From: an uncultured Prevotella sp.
GTDB lineage: Bacteria > Bacteroidota > Bacteroidia > Bacteroidales > Bacteroidaceae
Assembly: GCA_905234265.1 (NCBI GenBank)
Contig: CAJOHJ010000014.1
Span: forward strand, 1-52,708
Length of the DNA stretch: 52,708 nt
Direction: 5' to 3'
The notes under the pieces were generated by a model that made no database searches, had not been told where the DNA came from, and saw only the letters and a program-made list of their open reading frames with translations. This document shows, piece after piece, positions 26,786-34,146 of the stretch. The position numbers were made by a program, and so were the translations under genes. How positions within the stretch are numbered: the stretch's first letter is position 1; each line of letters starts with the position of its first letter.

Positions 26786-26787
26786 GG

Positions 26788-28362
26788 TCAGCGTTTTTTT
26801 CCTTCCAGTGTTATCAGCGGAATAATCATTTCCTCCATGGAGATGCCGCCGTGCTGGAAGGTGTTTTTGTAATACGACACGTAGTAGTTGTAATTGTTCG
26901 GGTAGGCAAAGAAATCGTCGCCCGTGGCAAAGACATAGCTCGTCGACAGGTTGGGTGCCGGCAGTCCGGCCTTGCGCGGATCCTTTATCGTAAACAGTTC
27001 CTTGGAGTCGTATGCAAGGTTTTTCCCTAATTTGTATCGTAGGTTGGTGTTAGTGTTTCTGTCGCCGATGATTTTCACGGGGTTGTTGGCGCGGATGCTG
27101 CCGTGGTCGGTGGTGATGATTACCTTGCAGTCGCTCTGTGCCAGCTGGCGGAAGAGGTCGCTGATGACGGAGTGGCGGAACCACGATAATGTTATCGAGC
27201 GGTAGGCACTCTCGTTGTTGGCCAGCTCGCGCACCATTTTCGATTCGGTGCGTGCATGCGACAGCATGTCGATGAAGTTGAAGACCACCACGTTCAGGTC
27301 GTTCTTGTGCAGGGTGTTCAGCTGTTGCAGCAGTTTGTCGGCCTCCGCCGACGTGTTGATCTTATGGTATGAGAAAGTGTTCTTGCGGCGGTAGCGCTCC
27401 AGCATGGTTTTTATCAGAGGCTCCTCGTTAAGGTTCTTTCCCTCTTCCTCGTCTTCGTCGACCCACAGCTCCGGGAACATCTTTTCTATCTGCTCAGGCA
27501 TGAGGCCGGAGAAGATTGCGTTGCGGGCATACTGCGTAGCCGTCGGCAGAATGCTGCAGTACACATCCTCGTCTATCAGGAAGTCGGCGGCCAGCTCCTG
27601 CTCCAGCATTTTCCACTGGTCGTAGCGGAAGTTGTCGAGCAGCACCACGAAGACCTTCTTGCCCTCGTTGAGCAGCGGGAACACCTTCGTCTTGAAGATG
27701 TTGGGGCTTAGCAGGGGGGAGGTTTGGGTGTTGGGTGTTGGGTGCTGGGTGTTGGGTGCAATCCACTCCATGTAGTTCTGCTTGATGAACTTTGCGAAGC
27801 CCAGGTTTGCCTCGTGCTTCTGCATTTGCAGCATGTCGGTCATCTGCGACTCCGTCTGGCTCAGCTCCAGCTCCCAGCGCACCAGCCGCTTGTAGATGTC
27901 GGTCCAGTCGTTCCATGTGCGGCAGTCCATAATCTGCATCGACAACTGCTGGAACTGTTGCTGATAGCCGGTCTGCACCGTCTCGGTGACAATCTCGCGG
28001 CGGTGGATGTTCTTCTTCAGTGTGAGCAGTATCTGGTTGGGATTGACAGGCTTTATCAGATAGTCGGCAATCTGCTGTCCGATGGCCTGGTTCATGATGT
28101 CCTCCTCTTCACTTTTCGTCACCATCACCACAGGCGTCTGTGGGGCTATCTCCTTTATTCGCTGCAGTGTCTCCAAGCCCGACAGGCCAGGCATCATTTC
28201 GTCCAGCAACACCAGGTCGAAGGTCTGCTGTCTGCATTCCTCGATGGCGTCGGTGCCGTTGGTGACCGTCGTCACCTCATAGCCTTTCTTTTCCAAAAAC
28301 AGCAGGTGGGCGCGCAGCAGTTCCATCTCGTCGTCAGCCCACAGAAGTCGTCCGTTAGTCAT
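26788..28362 (-). CDS. porX: Two-component response regulator PorX (receiver + PglZ phosphatase)
   Basis: PorX is the atypical regulator, partner of the sensor PorY, needed for type IX secretion. The receiver domain (residues 1-120) has acidic D10/D11, phosphoacceptor D54 in LVLLDEMMPG, and K83 in MVTKSEEE. The PglZ/alkaline-phosphatase-type domain starts near residue 220, with PTATQYARNAIFSG around the nucleophile and TTDHGS among metal ligands. Between them a Pro/Asn/Thr/Gln-rich segment (APNTQHPTPNTQTSPLL, about 202-218) is encoded by a tandem tract at 27707-27759 and looks inserted. No porY is visible here. Confidence 0.93.
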   Translation of the reverse strand: MTNGRLLWADDEMELLRAHLLFLEKKGYEVTTVTNGTDAIEECRQQTFDLVLLDEMMPGLSGLETLQRIKEIAPQTPVVMVTKSEEEDIMNQAIGQQIADYLIKPVNPNQILLTLKKNIHRREIVTETVQTGYQQQFQQLSMQIMDCRTWNDWTDIYKRLVRWELELSQTESQMTDMLQMQKHEANLGFAKFIKQNYMEWIAPNTQHPTPNTQTSPLLSPNIFKTKVFPLLNEGKKVFVVLLDNFRYDQWKMLEQELAADFLIDEDVYCSILPTATQYARNAIFSGLMPEQIEKMFPELWVDEDEEEGKNLNEEPLIKTMLERYRRKNTFSYHKINTSAEADKLLQQLNTLHKNDLNVVVFNFIDMLSHARTESKMVRELANNESAYRSITLSWFRHSVISDLFRQLAQSDCKVIITTDHGSIRANNPVKIIGDRNTNTNLRYKLGKNLAYDSKELFTIKDPRKAGLPAPNLSTSYVFATGDDFFAYPNNYNYYVSYYKNTFQHGGISMEEMIIPLITLEGKKR

Positions 28363-28422
28363 TGTCGTTGCGGTTATTGTGTTTATGCGTTATTCGTTGT
28401 CCTTTCCGGCGGTGCGCATGTG

Positions 28423-29406
28423 TTATCCAGTGATGCGCTTGCTCTTGCCGGCGGTGAATTTGTAAGCCTTCATCAGGGCGTAGTACAGAGCGATGCCCGT
28501 CAGCAGTCCGGCTATTGCGTCGATGGCGTAGTGCGCCAGAATGTATACCGTCGACAGACACATTAATATATAAAAGGGAGCCATGACAGCCACCAGCCGC
28601 CAGCTGCGTGTGCGTGCGGCCAGCAGCATCACCACTGTCGTCACCCCCACATGGCTGCTGGGGAATGCCGCCGTTGGACGCTCGCCGGCATCGTGCGTGA
28701 TGTCCAGCCAGTGATACCAGAAGCCGTCGCTCCATCCTGGAGCTGCCATGCGCTCGCTGTGCGTCAGGAACCAGTCGCCGAGGTTGGGGAAGACGCCTTC
28801 AGCTATTTTCTCCGTGCCTACGGCAAGGTAGTAGAACTGTGGCCCGGTCACCGGCAGCAGAATGAACACCACGTAGTAGGCAAAGAAAGCCCCCATCATG
28901 ACGCCGGCAGCCATGAGGAACTCGTCATATCTCTTGATGAAATAGTAAAGGTAGAGCAGCAGCATCAGCGGAAAGTATGAGACGTAGCCCATGCACATCA
29001 GCTCCGACAGCCATCCCCACGGGGCAAGCCTTGCAAACTCCAGTGCCGGCTGGCATCCGAAGACCGCCTGTTCCAGACTTGCGAACACGTGGTCAAGGTT
29101 TGGCAGCACCCTGTTCAGCTCATACGTGTCCGGATACCACCACGAGAGGAACAGCATCTGCACCAGAATTCTCAGGAACATCACTGCCGGGCATGGCTTC
29201 CACCGATAGAGCAGCCAGACGGCCACCGTTGCAGCCAGGTATTCGGCTCTCAGCAGCAACATCTGCCCTTTGTTGGGCAGGTCAGCCCATAGCACGCCCA
29301 TCATCAGCAGTGTCAGCAGCAGGTAGCCTGCGGCTATCCACTCCACTGCAAGAAAGCCTTTTATGGGCTTTTCGCGCAAAAATATTCTATTGATGAAATC
29401 TTTCAC
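28423..29406 (-). CDS. PAP2-superfamily membrane enzyme
   Basis: This 327-residue integral membrane protein has about six to eight hydrophobic helices. It shows the PAP2 phosphotransferase motifs AAFPSSHVGVT (central His) and AHYAIDAIAG (C-terminal His and Asp). The N-terminal motif is weak, as in PAP2_3/Aur1-like proteins. Related Bacteroidetes enzymes include inositol phosphorylceramide synthases and lipid phosphatases, so a role in sphingolipid or phospholipid head-group metabolism is possible. It lies 12 bp below the epimerase gene and 60 bp above porX, so the three may be co-transcribed. Confidence 0.85.
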   Translation of the reverse strand: MKDFINRIFLREKPIKGFLAVEWIAAGYLLLTLLMMGVLWADLPNKGQMLLLRAEYLAATVAVWLLYRWKPCPAVMFLRILVQMLFLSWWYPDTYELNRVLPNLDHVFASLEQAVFGCQPALEFARLAPWGWLSELMCMGYVSYFPLMLLLYLYYFIKRYDEFLMAAGVMMGAFFAYYVVFILLPVTGPQFYYLAVGTEKIAEGVFPNLGDWFLTHSERMAAPGWSDGFWYHWLDITHDAGERPTAAFPSSHVGVTTVVMLLAARTRSWRLVAVMAPFYILMCLSTVYILAHYAIDAIAGLLTGIALYYALMKAYKFTAGKSKRITG

Positions 29407-29418
29407 TTCGTGTTGTTG

Positions 29419-30435
29419 TCAAAGCCAGTTGTTGTCCTTATACCACTGAATGCTGCGCCTGACGCCTTCCGGCAGCGTCACCGTAGGCTGATAGCCAAGC
29501 TCGTTGCGTGCCTTGCTGATGTCGCACCGCCAGTTGCGCTGCTTCATGATGTTATACTTGTCGTTGTTCAGCGCAGTGACGCGTCCCGTGAGGTGTCCTA
29601 TCCACTCGCCGCAGCAGGTCACCACCCGCAGCACCCACAGCGGTGCCGTGATGCGCAGCCACCATGGGTTGCCCAGCTCCTGGCGTATCAGGTTGCTGAA
29701 AGTCGCCGACTGGTACACCTCGCCGTCGGAGAGGAAGTATTTATGCCCTGTGATGCCGCGCTCGATGGCGAGGAACACCGCCTGCACGACGTCGCTGACG
29801 TAGACGAACGTGATGTCCTGCTGGCGGTAGCCCACTGCAAAGTCGGTATGTGCCTTGATGCTCTTGGCCATCATGAAGTAGTCGCGCTCGCGCGGCCCAT
29901 AGACGCCGGTGGGGCGCAGCACGACGTATGGGAACGGCTCGCGGCCGGCCTTCACGTCGCTGTCCCTTTCAGCGTCCAGCCACTCCTCGGCTTTCAGCTT
30001 GCTGCGGCCGTAGGCTGTGTTGGGCTGTGGCGTGTCGCTGTCGCTGATTTCACGGTAGGGCTGCTGCTCGCAGATGGCGCCCATGACGCTCAGCGAGCTG
30101 ATGTACACGAAGCGCTTCAGAGGCATGCCGGTGCGCCGTATGGCACGCACAAGGTTCTTGGTGCCTTCAGTGTTTATGCGGAAGAAGTCGCTGCTGTCGA
30201 GGCATTTCGTCACTCCGGCGGCATGCACCACGTAGTCCAGCTGCATGCCTTGCAGCTGCCCGACAAGCTTGTCCTCAGAGGCGAGGTCGAGTTCGATGAA
30301 TTTTATGCGGTCGTCGTTCAGGAACTGTCTCGACGACGTCTTCCTGACCGCCGCCCACGTGTTGAAGCCCCTGCGCAGTGCCTCCTCGACAATGAAGGAG
30401 CCAATGAAGCCGGTGGCTCCTGTAATGAGTATGTT
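29419..30435 (-). CDS. NAD-dependent epimerase/dehydratase family protein
   Basis: This 338-residue extended short-chain dehydrogenase has the Rossmann motif ITGATGFIGSF and the catalytic YxxxK in TAYGRSKLKAEEW. YVVHAAGVTKC is a typical second block. The start at MNILITGATG (30435) was chosen because upstream residues are not conserved and a -7 box lies at 30461-30468. Members act on nucleotide sugars or steroid- and dihydroflavonol-like substrates, and the specific substrate is unknown. It is next to a PAP2-type membrane enzyme, which hints at lipid or glycolipid metabolism. Confidence 0.88.
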   Translation of the reverse strand, partial: NILITGATGFIGSFIVEEALRRGFNTWAAVRKTSSRQFLNDDRIKFIELDLASEDKLVGQLQGMQLDYVVHAAGVTKCLDSSDFFRINTEGTKNLVRAIRRTGMPLKRFVYISSLSVMGAICEQQPYREISDSDTPQPNTAYGRSKLKAEEWLDAERDSDVKAGREPFPYVVLRPTGVYGPRERDYFMMAKSIKAHTDFAVGYRQQDITFVYVSDVVQAVFLAIERGITGHKYFLSDGEVYQSATFSNLIRQELGNPWWLRITAPLWVLRVVTCCGEWIGHLTGRVTALNNDKYNIMKQRNWRCDISKARNELGYQPTVTLPEGVRRSIQWYKDNNWL

Positions 30436-30460
30436 CATCAGCAAATAGAATAATTTGCGG

Positions 30461-30468
30461 CAAAAGTA
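30461..30468 (-). promoter_or_regulatory. -7 box of the epimerase gene
   Basis: On minus this reads TACTTTTG, a full TAnnTTTG match, 26 bp upstream of the ATG at 30435. It supports that start over the open codons further upstream. Confidence 0.5.
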
Positions 30469-30499
30469 CAAAAAAAAGAAACCTTTTCCCCTTAAATCC

Positions 30500-30530
30500 T
30501 TGCTATCTTGAAATAAAATAAGTAATTTTG
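30500..30530 (+). promoter_or_regulatory. Promoter of the aquaporin gene
   Basis: TTG at 30500-30502 and TAATTTTG (-7) at 30523-30530 are 20 nt apart. The -7 box lies 44 bp upstream of the ATG at 30575. Confidence 0.55.
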
Positions 30531-30574
30531 CGTTAATTTATTAAAATACATTGTTTTATTTAACATCAAACATT

Positions 30575-31252
30575 ATGAAAAAGTATTTTGCAGAACTTTT
30601 TGGCACATTCGTGCTGACATTCCTCGGCTGCGGCGCTGCCGTGAGCTTGAATTGTGGCGTTGACACAGCTTCTGTCGTTGGCACAGCCATTGCCTTTGGC
30701 CTTGCCGTAGTTGCCATGGCCTACACCATCGGCGGCATCAGCGGCTGCCACATCAATCCAGCCATCACCCTGGGTGTTTTCCTCAGCGGACGCATGAACT
30801 CAAAGGACTGTGGCATGTACATGCTCTTCCAGGTAATCGGCGCCATTATTGCCGCTGCCTTGCTGGCCTTCCTCGTCTCTACCGATCCGGGCCTGGCAAA
30901 GGGTACTGCCACCGGTGCCAATGCCTGTGCCTCTGAGAACGTCATGAACGGCCTTGTGGCAGAGATAGTGCTTACCTTCATCTTCGTGATGGTGGTTCTG
31001 GGCGCAACTGCCAAGACCAACGGCGCTACCAACAATTTTGCCGGCTTGGCCATTGGCCTGTCGCTGATTCTCATCCATCTGGTGGGCATCAACTACACCG
31101 GCACCAGCGTCAACCCTGCCCGCTCCATCGGTCCGGCTCTCTTCGAGGGCGGCAAGGCTCTCAGCCAGCTGTGGGTGTTCATCGTAGGCCCGTTAGTAGG
31201 CGGCGCTCTGGCAGCATGTGTCTGGAAAGCCATTGAGCCTGCAGAGAAATAA
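30575..31252 (+). CDS. aqpZ: Aquaporin (MIP family)
   Basis: This 225-residue channel has six hydrophobic helices and the two half-helix motifs: NPA in SGCHINPAITLG and NPA in TGTSVNPARSIGPAL. The residues around the second NPA (Thr-Ser-Val-Asn-Pro-Ala-Arg) match the water-selective AqpZ class rather than the glycerol facilitator GlpF. The start is the ATG at 30575 (MKKYFAELFGTF), the usual family N-terminus. A TTG 24 bp earlier is open but unlikely. It stands alone with its own promoter. Confidence 0.93.
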   Translation: MKKYFAELFGTFVLTFLGCGAAVSLNCGVDTASVVGTAIAFGLAVVAMAYTIGGISGCHINPAITLGVFLSGRMNSKDCGMYMLFQVIGAIIAAALLAFLVSTDPGLAKGTATGANACASENVMNGLVAEIVLTFIFVMVVLGATAKTNGATNNFAGLAIGLSLILIHLVGINYTGTSVNPARSIGPALFEGGKALSQLWVFIVGPLVGGALAACVWKAIEPAEK

Positions 31253-31266
31253 TTCGCGGTGACAAC

Positions 31267-31303
31267 TTTGCAACCGGGTTGCACTCAGATGTCCGTACCT
31301 TTG
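31267..31303 (+). promoter_or_regulatory. Promoter and candidate operator of the CDF-fur unit
   Basis: TACCTTTG at 31296-31303 is a full -7 match. Just upstream, 31269-31283 is a perfect 15-nt inverted repeat (TGCAACC, G, GGTTGCA) that begins within a TTTG at 31267-31270. The spacing of that TTTG (25 nt) is longer than normal, so the -33 box is uncertain. The palindrome is a good candidate operator for the Fur-family protein encoded in the same unit. Confidence 0.6.
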
Positions 31304-31327
31304 CACCAGAAATCAAAACATTAAGCA

Positions 31328-32266
31328 ATGGCACACGTACACGAACATCACGAGCATCACGGTCACAGTCACCATCATCACCATATCACGAAGATGTCGT
31401 CGCAGAGCGGCATCTTCGTGTTTTCTATTGTCCTCAACCTCCTGTTTGTCGGCATCGAGGCCGTCGTGGGCCTTACGCAGAACTCGCTGTCGCTGCTTTC
31501 CGACGCCGGCCACAACCTCAGCGACGTCTTCAGCCTGCTGCTGGTGCTGATAGCCTTCCAGCTGGCAAAGGTGCATCCGGGCAGCCACTACACCTACGGA
31601 CTGAAGAAGTCGACGGTGCTTATTTCGCTGGTCAACGCCATATTGCTGCTGGTAGCCATCGGCGGCATTCTGATAGAGAGCTACCACAAGTTTCTCCAGC
31701 CCGCCGAGGTCAACGGCATTGCCGTGTCGTGGACGGCAGGTGTGGGCATTGTCATCAACGGACTGACGGCAGTGCTGCTGATGCGCGGCCAGAAAGACGA
31801 CCTTAACGTCCGCGGAGCCTTCCTGCACATGGTGGCCGACACGCTGGTGTCCGTCGGAGTGGTAATCTCCGGCATCGTCATCGCCTTCACCGGCTGGAAC
31901 ATCGTCGACCCGGCAGTCAGCGTGGTCATTGCCCTCGTCATCCTGGTATCCACGTGGGATCTGCTGTCCGACAGTCTCCGCCTGCTGGTCGACGGCACTC
32001 CCGAGGGCGTGGAGCTGGAGGAGGTCAGACACTTGCTGGCAGACAGCGACCACGTCGTGGAGGTGCATCACATTCACGTGTGGGCCATCAGCACCACCGA
32101 CAATGCGCTGACGGCACACGTCGTCGTAGACAGTCTGGACAACATGGAGAGCGTGAAGGATCAGCTGAAGGAGCGGCTCGCTGCGGCAGGCATCGGCCAC
32201 AGCACGCTGGAGTTTGAAACCACTGCCCACCACTGCCACGACCATGACTGTGAGGGAAGCCTGTAA
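31328..32266 (+). CDS. Cation diffusion facilitator (zinc-type metal exporter)
   Basis: This 312-residue inner-membrane protein has six hydrophobic helices and a histidine-rich N-terminus (HVHEHHEHHGHSHHHHHI). Metal sites are in LLSDAGHNLSDV (helix 2) and HMVADTLVSVG (helix 5). A cytoplasmic C-terminal domain contains VHHIHVWAIST. CDF proteins of this CzcD/ZitB-like class export Zn2+ or Co2+ in exchange for protons. The Fur-family regulator follows 35 bp downstream, so the pair forms a metal-efflux unit with its own regulator. The C-terminal HHCHDHDC cluster may also bind metal. Confidence 0.93.
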   Translation: MAHVHEHHEHHGHSHHHHHITKMSSQSGIFVFSIVLNLLFVGIEAVVGLTQNSLSLLSDAGHNLSDVFSLLLVLIAFQLAKVHPGSHYTYGLKKSTVLISLVNAILLLVAIGGILIESYHKFLQPAEVNGIAVSWTAGVGIVINGLTAVLLMRGQKDDLNVRGAFLHMVADTLVSVGVVISGIVIAFTGWNIVDPAVSVVIALVILVSTWDLLSDSLRLLVDGTPEGVELEEVRHLLADSDHVVEVHHIHVWAISTTDNALTAHVVVDSLDNMESVKDQLKERLAAAGIGHSTLEFETTAHHCHDHDCEGSL

Positions 32267-32301
32267 GGTTGGCATAGAGGTGAGAGGTGAGTCACAAAGT
32301 T

Positions 32302-32739
32302 ATGGAGAGTAAGGAATGTGAACGGCTGTTGCTTGCCCACGGCGTGAAGCCTACGGCCAACCGCATTGTCGTCGTCAAGGCACTGGCCGCGGCAGGGCGT
32401 CCGCTGTCGCTCTCTGAGCTGGAGCGTGACATACTGTCCATCGACAAGTCGGGAGTGTTCCGTGCGCTGACGCTCTTCCGCGACCACCACCTGGTGCATG
32501 CCATCGAAGACGGTTCCGGAGGCACTCGCTACGAGCTGTGCCACAGCCACCATGCCGACCGCGACGACGACCAGCATCCGCACTTCTTCTGCCGCGTCTG
32601 CCGGCGCACCTACTGTCTTGAAGGCATGCCGCTGCCGTCGCCGGCCATGCCCGACGGCTTTCAGGCCGAGACTGCCAGCTTTCTCGTCACTGGTGTCTGC
32701 CCCGAGTGCAACAGCCGGAAAAATAACATGCAGAGATAA
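32302..32739 (+). CDS. Fur-family metal-responsive regulator
   Basis: The 145-residue protein has an N-terminal winged helix (GVKPTANRIVVVKALAAAG, then SVYRAL-like SGVFRALTLF). The C-terminal dimerisation domain has two CxxC sites (FFCRVC, and CPEC near the end) and a His/Asp-rich patch (HSHHADRDDDQHPHF). Its placement after a zinc-type exporter suggests zinc or related metal sensing. The ATG at 32302 was chosen; a GTG at 32287 is also open. The last residues (NNMQR) and the stop are encoded by the first units of array C, so this C-terminus may not be ancestral. Confidence 0.88.
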   Translation: MESKECERLLLAHGVKPTANRIVVVKALAAAGRPLSLSELERDILSIDKSGVFRALTLFRDHHLVHAIEDGSGGTRYELCHSHHADRDDDQHPHFFCRVCRRTYCLEGMPLPSPAMPDGFQAETASFLVTGVCPECNSRKNNMQR

Positions 32740-32880
32740 AAAATTATCTTACGGAGATAATTTCGTAACATGCAGAGATAATTTCGTAACATGCAGAGAT
32801 AATTTTTTATCTCACAGAGATATTTTCGTAAGTCATTGAGATAATTTTTTATCTCGCAAAGATTTTGCAACATTCAGTTT
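32734..32880. repeat. 21-bp-period array C (7 units)
   Basis: Units start at 32734, 32755, 32776, 32797, 32818, 32839 and 32860, in exact register. Units 2 and 3 are identical (AGATAATTTCGTAACA plus TGCAG). Units 4 and 6 are dyads (AGATAA, TTTT, TTATCT) with linkers CACAG and CGCAA. Unit 5 is the CATTG type seen in array B. A degenerate unit at 32713 lies inside the fur-family coding region, and that gene's stop codon is in unit 1. Confidence 0.9.
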
Positions 32881-32961
32881 GCATTTTCCGAGACTTTAAT
32901 TATTCAGTTTTTGCGGAAAGCTTAAAATCCGTGAAAACTCTGCATTCAGCCCCTTTTTCTT

Positions 32962-32991
32962 TTTGTTTTAACAAAGAATTTACTACCTTTG
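32962..32991 (+). promoter_or_regulatory. Promoter of fructose-bisphosphate aldolase
   Basis: TTTG at 32962-32965 and TACCTTTG at 32984-32991 are 18 nt apart. The ATG is 44 bp below the -7 box. About 80 bp of A+T-rich DNA separates it from array C. Confidence 0.65.
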
Positions 32992-33035
32992 CAGCAATAG
33001 TTTCAAACAACATTCAACTAAATTAATACACAATT

Positions 33036-34040
33036 ATGGTAAACTACAAGGATTTGGGTCTCGTCAACACACGCGAGATGTTCAAGAAGGCCGTTGCCGG
33101 TGGCTATGCCATTCCCGCCTTCAACTTCAACACTATGGAGCAGATGCAGGCCATCGTGCAGGCAGCCGTAGAGACAAAGTCTCCCGTCATCATGCAGGTC
33201 AGCAAGGGCGCACGCAACTACGCCAACGCTACCATCCTGCGCTACATGGCAGAGGGCGCTGTGGCTTATGCCAAGGAGCTTGGCTGCGCTCACCCTGAGA
33301 TTGTTCTGCACCTCGACCACGGCGACAGCTTCGAGCTTTGCAAGGACTGCATCGACATGGGCTTCTCCAGCGTGATGTACGACGGCAGCGCTCTGCCTTA
33401 TGAGGAGAACATCAAGATTTCGCGTCAGGTTGTGGAGTACGCCCACAAGTACGACGTTACCGTTGAGTGCGAGCTTGGCGTGCTGGCCGGTGTTGAGGAC
33501 GAGGTTGCCTCTGAGGTCAGCCACTACACAAAGCCCGAGGAAGTCATCGACTTCGCTACACGCACAGGCTGCGACTCGCTGGCCATCTCCATCGGTACCA
33601 GCCACGGCGCCTACAAGTTCAAGCCCGAGCAGTGTACACGCGACCCGAAGACCGGCAAGCTGGTGCCTCCCCCATTGGCTTTCGACGTACTGCATGAGAT
33701 TGAGAAGAAGCTCCCCGGCTTCCCCATCGTACTCCACGGCTCTTCGTCAGTGCCACAGGACGAGGTGGACACCATCAACAAGTATGGCGGCAACCTGCCC
33801 GACGCTATCGGCATTCCCGAAGACCAGCTCCGCGAGGCTTCCAAGAGCGCTGTCTGCAAGATCAACATCGACTCTGACTCACGTCTGGCAATGACGGCTG
33901 CCATCCGCAAGTATCTGGCCGAGCATCCCGATCATTTCGATCCACGCCAGTATCTGAAGCCTGCCCGTGAGAACATGAAGAAGATGTACATCCACAAGAT
34001 TGTGAACGTGCTGGGTTCTGACGGCAAGCTTGCCGAGTAA
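33036..34040 (+). CDS. fba: Class II fructose-bisphosphate aldolase
   Basis: This zinc-dependent aldolase has 334 residues and cleaves fructose 1,6-bisphosphate to two triose phosphates in glycolysis. The family blocks are AIPAFNFNTMEQ, LHLDHGDSFELC (zinc His), SVMYDGS, LAISIGTSHGAYK and VLHGSSSVP. The start MVNYKDLGLVNTREMF is usual. It has its own promoter and ends in a clean hairpin terminator at 34062. Codon choice is simple and GAG/CTG-rich, fitting high expression (qualitative). Confidence 0.96.
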   Translation: MVNYKDLGLVNTREMFKKAVAGGYAIPAFNFNTMEQMQAIVQAAVETKSPVIMQVSKGARNYANATILRYMAEGAVAYAKELGCAHPEIVLHLDHGDSFELCKDCIDMGFSSVMYDGSALPYEENIKISRQVVEYAHKYDVTVECELGVLAGVEDEVASEVSHYTKPEEVIDFATRTGCDSLAISIGTSHGAYKFKPEQCTRDPKTGKLVPPPLAFDVLHEIEKKLPGFPIVLHGSSSVPQDEVDTINKYGGNLPDAIGIPEDQLREASKSAVCKINIDSDSRLAMTAAIRKYLAEHPDHFDPRQYLKPARENMKKMYIHKIVNVLGSDGKLAE

Positions 34041-34061
34041 AAAACATTTGGGAAACAACAT

Positions 34062-34090
34062 AAAAGGACTGCTCTAAAGGCAGTCCTTTT
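34062..34090 (+). terminator. Terminator of fba
   Basis: AAAAGGACTGC (34062-34072), a 7-nt loop and GCAGTCCTTTT (34080-34090) form a perfect 11-bp stem that ends in T's. Confidence 0.9.
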
Positions 34091-34094
34091 ATGT

Positions 34095-34127
34095 TACTTA
34101 ACTTCCTTAACTTCCGAAAGTCGAGTT
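34095..34127 (+). repeat. TTCCTTAAC / TTCCGAAA repeat, second copy
   Basis: ACTTAACTTCC, TTAACTTCC and GAAAGTCGAGT repeat the tract at 14221-14275, including the CCGAAAGTyGAGT end. It follows the fba terminator. Confidence 0.6.
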
Positions 34128-34146
34128 ATATGCTATTTGCAGGCTT

